From CAKPSH01 sp964634355 (GTDB lineage Bacteria > Bacillota > Clostridia > TANB77 > CAG-508), in assembly GCA_964634355.1 (NCBI GenBank), contig CAZWIF010000021.1, forward strand, positions 1 through 19,154: a DNA stretch of 19,154 bases. Reading direction: 5' to 3'. Position numbers and translations under genes: made by a program. Positions 13,399 through 19,154 of the stretch are shown piece by piece. Each line of letters begins with the position of its first letter. Position 1 is the stretch's first letter. The notes beneath the pieces were generated by a model. That model worked only from the letters and a program-made list of their open reading frames with translations, did no database searches and was not told the origin of the DNA.

Positions 13399-13938
13399 CT
13401 AGTCTTTAAACGGCATTCCTAATAAAGATAACAATTCTCTTGCCTCTTCATCTTTATTAGCTGTTGTTACAAATACAATATCCATTCCTCTTAATTTATC
13501 TACTTTATCATATTCTATTTCTGGGAATATTAATTGTTCTTTTATTCCTAATGAATAATTTCCCCTTCCATCAAAAGAAGTTGTAGAAACACCTCTAAAG
13601 TCTCTTACTCTAGGAAGAGCCACATTGAATAATTTGTATACAAACTCATACATTTTTTCTCCTCTTAAAGTAACTTTACATCCTATATTTGCACCTTCTC
13701 TTAATTTAAACGCAGCAATAGATTTTTTAGCCTTTGTAATTACTGGTTTTTGACCCGTAATTATACTTAAGTCTTTCATTGCATTTTCTAGGTCTTTTGG
13801 ATTATCTCTTATATCACCTAGACCTATATTTATAACTACTTTTTCAAGTTTTGGAACTTGCATAACTGATTTATACTCAAACTTCTTAATCAATGCTGGT
13901 ACAGCATCTTTTACATATTGTTCTTTTAATACGCTCAT
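13399..13938 (-). CDS. rplE: 50S ribosomal protein L5
   Basis: 5S rRNA-binding protein that contacts the P-site tRNA T-loop. 179 residues: VPKLEKVVINIGLGDI (28-43), ITGQKPVITKAKKSIAAFKL and the C-terminal FPEIEYDKVDKLRGMDIVFV. ATG 13938 follows GGAGG. The 120-base space to rpsN holds AT-rich sequence with a few heptamers (TAGATGT, TAGAAGT near 13376-13395) but no gene. Confidence 0.98.
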   Translation of the reverse strand: MSVLKEQYVKDAVPALIKKFEYKSVMQVPKLEKVVINIGLGDIRDNPKDLENAMKDLSIITGQKPVITKAKKSIAAFKLREGANIGCKVTLRGEKMYEFVYKLFNVALPRVRDFRGVSTTSFDGRGNYSLGIKEQLIFPEIEYDKVDKLRGMDIVFVTTANKDEEARELLSLLGMPFKD

Positions 13939-13965
13939 TTCTAATTATAATCCTCCTTTCCTTAA

Positions 13966-14274
13966 CTATTTTATTTTTGCACCACATTTTTTACAAACAC
14001 GTACTTTTTCATCTTTTTCAACAGTGTAACCAATTCTTGTTGTCTTTCCACATTTAGGACATACAACACTTGCCTTAGCACTATGTATTGCACATTCTAT
14101 TGATATTATTCCACCTTCTTCTCCCTGCTTTTTAGGTTTAACATGTTTTTTTCTGACATTTATACCCTTAACAATAATCTTCTGAGACTTAGGTATAACT
14201 TCAATAACTTCTCCTGTCTTTCCCTTATCATTTCCAGATAAAATCTTAACAGTATCTCCTTTTTTGATATTCAT
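13966..14274 (-). CDS. rplX: 50S ribosomal protein L24
   Basis: Early-assembly large-subunit protein near the exit tunnel. 102 residues with a KOW motif (KKGDTVKILSGNDKGKTGEV, 4-23). The C-terminal half carries a CPKCG...CKKCG zinc ribbon (C72, C75, C94, C97), a form seen in many clostridia and absent from B. subtilis. ATG 14274 with GAGGTGA upstream is preferred to GTG 14283, which lies inside that site. Confidence 0.97.
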   Translation of the reverse strand: MNIKKGDTVKILSGNDKGKTGEVIEVIPKSQKIIVKGINVRKKHVKPKKQGEEGGIISIECAIHSAKASVVCPKCGKTTRIGYTVEKDEKVRVCKKCGAKIK

Positions 14275-14333
14275 TAATTTCACCTCGTTTCTAGATGTTA
14301 GAGATTAGTGTATTAAAAGAGCTTTATTCTCTA

Positions 14334-14409
14334 CTTCTAATTTCTAGTTTCTAACTTCCAACTTCTAATTTCTAATTTCTAGTTTCTAACTTCCAACTTT
14401 TATTTCTAG
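14334..14409. repeat. Heptanucleotide tandem array between rplN and rplX
   Basis: Nine consecutive 7-mers in register from 14334 to 14396, consensus YTTCTAR (variants cttctaa, tttctag, tttctaa, cttccaa), plus a degenerate end running up to the rplN stop codon. Five heptamers make a higher-order 35-bp unit: 14335-14364 is identical to 14370-14399. Scattered single units recur near 13376 and 14850. It suggests slippage or repeat expansion in a conserved operon. Confidence 0.9.
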
Positions 14410-14778
14410 TTACAGAACTTCAGGTGCTAAAGATAAAATCTTCATATATCCACCATCTCTTAATTCTCTAGCCACTGGTCCAAATATACGAGTTCCTGTT
14501 GGTGTTCCATCTTCTTTTATTATAACTGCTGCATTCTCATCAAATCTAACATAAGAACCGTCAGCACGTCTTGTTGGTTTCTTTGTTCTAACAACTACAG
14601 CCTTTACAACTTGACCTTTTTTTACAGTTCCACCTGGAGTAGCCGTTTTTACAGAAGCTACTATTACATCACCAATATGTGCATATCTTCTATAAGATCC
14701 ACCTAAACATCTAATACACATAATTTCTTTTGCACCAGTATTATCAGCTACTTTTAATATAGTTTGTTGTTGTACCAT
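14410..14778 (-). CDS. rplN: 50S ribosomal protein L14
   Basis: Large-subunit protein at the subunit interface. 122 residues, extremely conserved: MVQQQTILKVADNTGAKEI, GGSYRRYAHIGDVIVASVK, and the C-terminal GTRIFGPVARELRD. ATG 14778 follows GGAGG. In transcription order it follows rpsQ after a 169-base space holding palindromes and precedes rplX after a heptamer array. Confidence 0.98.
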   Translation of the reverse strand: MVQQQTILKVADNTGAKEIMCIRCLGGSYRRYAHIGDVIVASVKTATPGGTVKKGQVVKAVVVRTKKPTRRADGSYVRFDENAAVIIKEDGTPTGTRIFGPVARELRDGGYMKILSLAPEVL

Positions 14779-14831
14779 TCTAGCTAATCCTCCTTTTTCT
14801 ATTATTCTACATTCTTAATTTTCATATGCCT

Positions 14832-14908
14832 TCTAGTTATATAACTAGAGGTTAGATGTGAAATTTCACATTTTTCTACTTTCTAACACTGTATCCCCGT
14901 AGGGACAC
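14832..14908. repeat. Three palindromes between rpsQ and rplN
   Basis: A perfect 18-bp palindrome TCTAGTTATATAACTAGA (14832-14849), a perfect 16-bp palindrome ATGTGAAATTTCACAT (14856-14871), and a GC-richer hairpin GTATCCC/GGGACAC with one mismatch (14891-14897/14902-14908). The third contains CGTAGGGACACG, again with the GTAGGG string of the elements at 8187-8216 and 8968-8990. The whole 169-base space lacks a gene. Confidence 0.8.
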
Positions 14909-14947
14909 GATGCAATCTTAGCTCTTTATGAGCAATTTTGTACACAT

Positions 14948-15205
14948 CTATACTCTAGTCTCTAGAATTTCGACTACTCTCCATCTCTTATCCTTAGAAA
15001 GAGGTCTTGTTTCCATTACCTTTACTTTGTCTCCTACATGACAAGCATTTTCTTCGTCATGAGCTTTTAATTTATATGTTCTCTTCATAGTCTTATTATA
15101 TATACTATGACGAACACTGTCTTCAACTGATACAACTACAGTTTTATCCATTTTGTCAGAAGTAACTGTACCAATCATAACCTTACGAAGATTTCTTTTT
15201 TCCAT
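14948..15205 (-). CDS. rpsQ: 30S ribosomal protein S17
   Basis: 16S rRNA-binding OB-fold protein, 85 residues: RKVMIGTVTSDKMDKTVVVS (7-26), RTYKLKAHDEENACHVGDKV and ETRPLSKDKRWRVVEI. ATG 15205 with AAGGAGA upstream; the open frame extends 27 codons further through a hairpin, without homology. It follows rpmC after an 83-base space. Confidence 0.97.
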   Translation of the reverse strand: MEKRNLRKVMIGTVTSDKMDKTVVVSVEDSVRHSIYNKTMKRTYKLKAHDEENACHVGDKVKVMETRPLSKDKRWRVVEILETRV

Positions 15206-15250
15206 AATCTTCTCCTTTCTCAAATTATTAGCATTTATACAATTTCGAAG

Positions 15251-15287
15251 TTTGAAGCAAGAGAGTTTCGGCTCTCCCGACTTCAAA
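15251..15287. repeat. Stem-loop immediately after rpmC
   Basis: TTTGAAG/CTTCAAA (15251-15257/15281-15287) enclosing GAGAG/CTCTC (15261-15265/15272-15276). It begins 2 bases after the rpmC stop codon and lies 46 bases before the rpsQ start. No T-run, so read-through is expected; it may stabilise or separate the message. Confidence 0.7.
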
Positions 15288-15288
15288 A

Positions 15289-15489
15289 TTATTTGTTTTC
15301 ATTTATTTCTCTTTGTCTCAAAACCGTATTTATTCTAGCAATATCTTTCTTAACTTCCTTAATTTTCATAGGATTATCCAATCCATTTGTTGCTAGGCTA
15401 AATCTTAGTTTGAACAATTCAGTTTTTAATTCACCTAATTCTTTTTCAAGTTCTGGTGAAGACATTTCATTAATTTTACTTATCTTCAT
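15289..15489 (-). CDS. rpmC: 50S ribosomal protein L29
   Basis: Two-helix protein near the exit tunnel that docks the signal recognition particle and trigger factor. 66 residues: ELEKELGELKTELFKLRFSL and the helix-2 MKIKEVKKDIARINTVLRQR. I start at ATG 15489 with AGGTGG upstream; GTG codons at 15501 and 15498 are less likely. Its start overlaps the end of rplP by 14 bases, so translation is probably coupled. Confidence 0.95.
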   Translation of the reverse strand: MKISKINEMSSPELEKELGELKTELFKLRFSLATNGLDNPMKIKEVKKDIARINTVLRQREINENK

Positions 15490-15919
15490 CACTATCACCA
15501 CCTATTACATTTTCTCTTGCAACAAATTTTGTTTTAATTGGTAGCTTATTTGCTGCTAGTCTCATCGCCTCTTTGGCGGTTTCTTCTGGCACACCTGCAA
15601 TTTCAAACATTACTCTTCCTGGTTTAACACATGCTACCCAATATTCTGGAGCACCTTTACCTTTACCCATACGAGTACCAAGAGGTTTTGATGTAATTGG
15701 TTTGTCTGGGAATATTTTTATCCAAACTTGACCACCTCTTTTTATATAACGTGTCATTGCAATACGTGCTGCCTCAATTTGATTAGATTTAATTCTTCCT
15801 ATCTCTAAAGCTTGAAGTCCATACTCTCCATCAGTAACTTTATTTCCTCTAGAAGCTTTACCTCTAATTCTACCTTTTTGCACTTTTCTATATTTTGTTT
15901 TTGTTGGCATTAATGGCAT
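15476..15919 (-). CDS. rplP: 50S ribosomal protein L16
   Basis: Large-subunit protein that positions the A-site tRNA. 147 residues: PTKTKYRKVQKGRIRGKA, GLQALEIGRIKSNQIEAAR, RGGQVWIKIFPDKPITSKPL and MGKGKGAPEYWVACVKPGR. ATG 15919 overlaps the rpsC stop by one base (TAATG) and has GGGGGAG 7 bases upstream in rpsC; a second ATG three codons in (MPTKTK) is possible. Confidence 0.97.
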   Translation of the reverse strand: MPLMPTKTKYRKVQKGRIRGKASRGNKVTDGEYGLQALEIGRIKSNQIEAARIAMTRYIKRGGQVWIKIFPDKPITSKPLGTRMGKGKGAPEYWVACVKPGRVMFEIAGVPEETAKEAMRLAANKLPIKTKFVARENVIGGDSDEDK

Positions 15920-16581
15920 TATTGTTCTCCCCCTTCTGTTTTAACTTTTTTTTCAGGAAGAACTTCACCCTTATAAATCCAAACTTTTACACCTATGATT
16001 CCATAAGTTGTATTTGCTTCAGCAAACCCATAATCTATATCTGCTCTTAAAGTTTGTAGAGGAATTGTTCCCTCCTTATAGAATTCTGTTCTTGCCATAT
16101 CAGCTCCTGCTAATCTTCCAGAAACTGAAGTTTTAATTCCTAATGCTCCGGCTTTCATTGCTTTTTGCATTACTTGTTTCATAGCTTTTCTAAATGAAAT
16201 TCTTCTTTCTAGTTGAGAAGCAATATTTTCTGCAACCAATTGTGCATTTGTATCAATATCCTTTACCTCAACAATATTTAAATTTATATCTTTATTAATC
16301 ATTTTTTGTAAATCAGTTTTTAAGCTTTCAACCAAGCTTCCACCCTTACCTATAACCAATCCTGGCTTTGCGGTATATACATTAACTTTAACTAGTTTAG
16401 CAGTTCTTTCAATCTCTATTTTAGAAATACCGCTAACATATAACTTCTTCTTTACATAATCACGGATTTTCTTATCTTCAACTAAGTAATCACTAAAGTT
16501 TTTAGAATCTGCATACCATTTTGAATCCCAATCTTTAATTACACCTACTCTTAATCCATGTGGATGCATTTTTTGTCCCAT
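15919..16581 (-). CDS. rpsC: 30S ribosomal protein S3
   Basis: Small-subunit head protein at the mRNA entry channel. 220 residues: MGQKMHPHGLRVGVIKDWDS at the start, a type II KH domain with VIGKGG (76-81), and the C-terminal domain with AGALGIKTSVSGRLAGADMA and GTIPLQTLRADIDYGFAEA. ATG 16581 follows GGAGGAG. It overlaps rplP by one base. Confidence 0.98.
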   Translation of the reverse strand: MGQKMHPHGLRVGVIKDWDSKWYADSKNFSDYLVEDKKIRDYVKKKLYVSGISKIEIERTAKLVKVNVYTAKPGLVIGKGGSLVESLKTDLQKMINKDINLNIVEVKDIDTNAQLVAENIASQLERRISFRKAMKQVMQKAMKAGALGIKTSVSGRLAGADMARTEFYKEGTIPLQTLRADIDYGFAEANTTYGIIGVKVWIYKGEVLPEKKVKTEGGEQ

Positions 16582-16608
16582 TTTCTAGACTCCTCCTTTC
16601 TTAAACCT

Positions 16609-16962
16609 CTATACTCTTTCTCTTAAAACTATAGTTATATGACTTGTTCTTTTTCTTATTCTTACAGCTGAACCCTTTGCTGCTGCTCTTATTCTTTTCA
16701 TTGTTGGGCCTTGATTTGCATAGATTTCAGCAATATATAAGTTTTGACCATTCATATTATGATTATTTTCGGCATTTGCAATAGCTGATTTTAATAATTT
16801 TTCAACTATTGGAGATGCTGCTTTTGGTGTATATTTTAAGATAGCCAAAGCTTCATTTACATCTTTTCCTCTAATTAAGTCTGCAACTATCTTTACTTTT
16901 CTACTAGAAATTCTAGCATCACCTAAAGTAGCTTTAGCTTCTAATACTGTATTTTCTTCCAT
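16609..16962 (-). CDS. rplV: 50S ribosomal protein L22
   Basis: Lines the nascent-peptide exit tunnel. 117 residues: ISSRKVKIVADLIRGKDVNE (18-37), and the tunnel beta-hairpin GPTMKRIRAAAKGSAVRIRK, intact and without the deletions that confer macrolide resistance elsewhere. The C-terminal RTSHITIVL is typical. ATG 16962 follows GGAGG at 11 bases with an AGGT nearer. Confidence 0.98.
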   Translation of the reverse strand: MEENTVLEAKATLGDARISSRKVKIVADLIRGKDVNEALAILKYTPKAASPIVEKLLKSAIANAENNHNMNGQNLYIAEIYANQGPTMKRIRAAAKGSAVRIRKRTSHITIVLRERV

Positions 16963-16980
16963 CTTACCTATTACCTCCTT

Positions 16981-17262
16981 CTATTTCTTCACTGTTGATG
17001 CCTTTTCTCCGGCATGGCCTTTGAATGTTCTTGTTGGAGCAAATTCTCCCAATTTATGTCCTATCATTTCTTCTGAAATGTACACTGGTACATGTTTTCT
17101 ACCATCATGAACAGCGATTGTATGACCAATCATTTGTGGATAGATAGTAGATGCTCTTGACCATGTTTTTAGAACTTCCTTTTTACCCGTTTCATTCATA
17201 GCTTCTATTCTCCTCAAAAGTTTAGCATCTACAAATGGTTTTTTCTTACTTGATCTTGACAT
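16981..17262 (-). CDS. rpsS: 30S ribosomal protein S19
   Basis: Head protein that pairs with S13. 93 residues: MSRSSKKKPFVDAKLLRRIE, TWSRASTIYPQMIGHTIAVH, VPVYISEEMIGHKLGEFAPT and FKGHAG. Its ATG overlaps the rplB stop by one base (TAATG), with GGGGTGG upstream inside rplB. Confidence 0.98.
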   Translation of the reverse strand: MSRSSKKKPFVDAKLLRRIEAMNETGKKEVLKTWSRASTIYPQMIGHTIAVHDGRKHVPVYISEEMIGHKLGEFAPTRTFKGHAGEKASTVKK

Positions 17263-18092
17263 TATTTTCCACCCCTTCTCTTAACAATTAGTCTATCTGT
17301 TTTATTATGTTTCTTTCTTGTCTTATAACCGTTTGCAGGTTTTCCCCAAGGAGTCATTGGTCCAGGACGTCCAATAGGTGCTTTACCTTCACCACCACCA
17401 TGAGGGTGATCTACTGGGTTCATAACACTACCACGAACTGTAGGACGAATTCCTAAGTGTCTAGTTTTCCCTGCTTTTCCTAATTTAATGTTCTCATGAT
17501 CTGAATTTCCAATTGTTCCTATTGTTGCTCTACAGTTAACTAAAACTAATCTCATTTCTCCTGAAGGAAGTCTTACATGTGCATATTTTCCTTCTTTTGC
17601 CATTAACTGTGCTGATTGACCAGCACTTCTTACTAATTTTCCACCTTGACCTGGGTTTAACTCTATATTGTGAATTAAAGTACCAACTGGTATACTTTCA
17701 ATTTCCATGCAATTTCCTGGTTTAATATCAGCTTTCTTACCAGCTACAACTTTATCTCCATCTGTCAAACCTTGAGGTGCTAAGATATATGCTTTATCTC
17801 CATTTTCATATTCTATTAATGCTATGTTTGCACTTCTGTTTGGATCATATTCAATACCAACTACAGTAGCTTCCATATCATCATGTTTGTTACGTTTAAA
17901 ATCAATTATTCTATATTTTTGTCTATTTCCTCCACCTTGGTGTCTAACAGTTATTCTACCATAAGAATTTCTTCCTGCTTTCTCTTTCTTTTTAGCAAGC
18001 AAAGATTTTTCAGGAGTTTTCTTTGTAATTTCTGAATAATCAGAAAGAACCATATTTCTTCTTGATGGAGTGTATGCTCTATAATGTTTCAT
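17262..18092 (-). CDS. rplB: 50S ribosomal protein L2
   Basis: Large-subunit protein needed for subunit association and peptidyl transfer. 276 residues. The essential HPHGGGEG motif begins at H229, the same number as the functionally critical histidine of E. coli L2. Also RITVRHQGGGNRQKYRIIDF (near 47-66) and NIELNPGQGGKLVRSAGQSA. ATG 18092 follows AAAGGGAAAG. It is preceded by an unusual 283-base space after rplW. Confidence 0.98.
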   Translation of the reverse strand: MKHYRAYTPSRRNMVLSDYSEITKKTPEKSLLAKKKEKAGRNSYGRITVRHQGGGNRQKYRIIDFKRNKHDDMEATVVGIEYDPNRSANIALIEYENGDKAYILAPQGLTDGDKVVAGKKADIKPGNCMEIESIPVGTLIHNIELNPGQGGKLVRSAGQSAQLMAKEGKYAHVRLPSGEMRLVLVNCRATIGTIGNSDHENIKLGKAGKTRHLGIRPTVRGSVMNPVDHPHGGGEGKAPIGRPGPMTPWGKPANGYKTRKKHNKTDRLIVKRRGGK

Positions 18093-18102
18093 TTTCTTTC
18101 CC

Positions 18103-18230
18103 TTTCTACGAATAATGAAAAACTTCGCATTACGTTGTCAAACTTCATAAAACATTTCTCGACGTACACCAGTACGCCTGCGGATTTTTTACTCGTTTTC
18201 CTAGTACTGCTTGTTTTGATTATTCTTTGT
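18103..18230. repeat. Repeat-like, structured element in the rplW-rplB space
   Basis: rplW and rplB are normally almost adjacent; here 283 bases (18093-18375) separate them and contain no gene. The element has a GC-rich hairpin GACGTAC-ACCA-GTACGCC (18161-18178, one G-U pair in minus-strand RNA) and repeated AACTTC strings (18121-18126, 18141-18146). On the minus strand TTGACA (18141-18136) with CATTAT (18117-18112) at 18 bases could serve as a weak promoter for rplB. The rest (18231-18375) is AT-rich with small stems: TGTGGA/TCCACA (18295-18300/18312-18317) and CTAG/CTAG around 18340-18353. Confidence 0.5.
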
Positions 18231-18375
18231 AATTACCTCTTAATACTTACATAATCAAATTCTATTTTCATATTCGTTCTTTATTATTTTTATTTGTGGA
18301 ATTTTTCCTGCTCCACATAAGCAGATATTATTTATTATCCTAGTTTTTTCTAGATATTTTTAATTTTTTCACCCT

Positions 18376-18723
18376 TTAAGCACCCATGAACTCGTCTATA
18401 CTATCCTTATATTTTTTAGAAACTTTAACTTCTTTTCCACCTTTTGCAAGGTATGTTTTTTGTTCTGGATTTGTATCAATTGTTACAATTGCTTTTTTCC
18501 AATCAGATGTCATTCCTTGATGAACACCTACTTTTTTCTTTTTTCCTTTTACTGATATTGTATTAACATTCAATACTTTAACTTCAAAAAGTTTTTCTAC
18601 TGCTTTAGCAATATCAACTTTTGTAGCTTTTTTATTTACTTCAAAGGTATACTTTCCACTTTGTAAGCCATCACTTGATTTCTCTGTTACAATCGGTCTT
18701 ATTATAATATCCTCAGCTACCAT
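18376..18723 (-). CDS. rplW: 50S ribosomal protein L23
   Basis: Exit-tunnel protein and docking site for trigger factor and the signal recognition particle. 115 residues against about 95 in B. subtilis; the additional residues form a charged C-terminal tail (GGKEVKVSKKYKDSIDEFMG). Core motifs: IIIRPIVTEKSSDGLQSGKY (6-25), KVDIAKAVEKLFEVKVLNVN and the loop KGKKKKVG. Its ATG overlaps the rplD stop by one base (TAATG). Confidence 0.97.
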   Translation of the reverse strand: MVAEDIIIRPIVTEKSSDGLQSGKYTFEVNKKATKVDIAKAVEKLFEVKVLNVNTISVKGKKKKVGVHQGMTSDWKKAIVTIDTNPEQKTYLAKGGKEVKVSKKYKDSIDEFMGA

Positions 18724-19154
18724 TATGCGTACACCTCCTCTAATTTCTTAACAGTATCAAGAGTAACAACAAGATTATTATATTTTAATAAATCATAAAC
18801 ATTTATTGTATTAACCAAAGTTGTTTTTACTCCTTCAATATTTCTTGCTGATTTTTGAACATTTTCATCTTTTTCAGGTAACATCACTAAAGTTTTTCCC
18901 TCAACCTTTAAGTTGCTTAAAGCTGTTACCATGTTCTTTGTTTTTATCTCTTTAAATGAAATTTTATCAACAACAGTTAATTGGTTTTCTAATACTTTAG
19001 AACTTAAAACAGATTTAATTGCTAATCTTCTTTCCTTTTTATTGATTATATATTTGTATGAACGTGGTTTTGGTCCTAAAGCAATACCACCTTTAATCCA
19101 TTGTGGAGCACGTATACTACCTTGTCTTGCTCTACCTGTTCCTTTTTGTCTCCA
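18723..19154 (-). CDS. rplD: 50S ribosomal protein L4, partial (5' end outside window)
   Basis: The last 143 codons are visible, open to the right edge. The first visible residues WRQKGTGRARQGSIRAPQW are the tip of the extended tunnel loop of L4, followed by GGIALGPKPRSYKYIINKKE and the C-terminal globular part ending TVKKLEEVYA. The ATG at 18932 is an internal Met, not the start. rpsJ and rplC are expected further upstream, outside the window. Confidence 0.97.
   Translation of the reverse strand, partial: WRQKGTGRARQGSIRAPQWIKGGIALGPKPRSYKYIINKKERRLAIKSVLSSKVLENQLTVVDKISFKEIKTKNMVTALSNLKVEGKTLVMLPEKDENVQKSARNIEGVKTTLVNTINVYDLLKYNNLVVTLDTVKKLEEVYA

Noticed and set aside
14334..14409. CRISPR array
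   Set aside because: Units are 7 bp without spacers of unique sequence; this is a simple tandem array.
18723..18932. 69-codon complete gene
   Set aside because: It is the 3' part of rplD; the frame continues open to the window edge with clear L4 sequence, so its ATG is an internal methionine.

Overview
The window is a piece of a low-GC (about 30% G+C by eye) Firmicutes chromosome. The protein sequences look clostridial, probably an uncultured or draft-assembled Clostridia lineage; this is inferred from family resemblance, not from a search. A run of exactly 100 N (1683-1782) is a scaffold gap, so the assembly is a draft.

Layout. Nearly everything is on the minus strand. From the right edge leftwards, in transcription order, it is the S10-spc-alpha ribosomal protein cluster: rplD (5' end outside the window), rplW, rplB, rpsS, rplV, rpsC, rplP, rpmC, rpsQ, rplN, rplX, rplE, rpsN, rpsH, rplF, rplR, rpsE, rplO, secY, adk, map, infA, rpmJ, rpsM, rpsK, rpsD, rpoA, rplQ. 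It closes with a bidirectional hairpin terminator at 3380-3423. To the left lie a lone plus-strand gene for a multi-pass membrane protein (GtrII-like glucosyltransferase type, 1843-3276), the gap, minus-strand metK with its own consensus promoter, and the start of a ylxM-like gene cut by the left edge.

How it works together. The cluster supplies small- and large-subunit ribosomal proteins, the SecY translocon channel, adenylate kinase, methionine aminopeptidase, IF-1 and the RNA polymerase alpha subunit. Several junctions are tightly coupled: TAATG overlaps at rplD/rplW, rplB/rpsS and rpsC/rplP, a 14-bp overlap of rplP/rpmC, and rplO stop abutting secY start. A perfect TTGACA-N17-TATAAT promoter, with its -35 box inside the last codons of map, can drive infA to rplQ separately.

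What is unusual. The order is textbook except that rpmD (L30) is missing between rpsE and rplO; that space holds a 72-bp exact duplication of the 3' end of rpsE. Several intergenic spaces that are normally short are expanded and filled with small repeats: hairpin elements with shared arms, a heptamer array, GC-rich hairpins, and a cluster of DnaA-box-like sequences between rpmJ and rpsM. L17 carries an insertion of about 50 residues. MetK has a Glu-to-Gln change in a conserved active-site motif and a shortened loop. I see no tRNA, rRNA, CRISPR, transposase or complete mobile element. No completely new multi-gene system is visible; the best leads are the repeats and the DnaA-box cluster.
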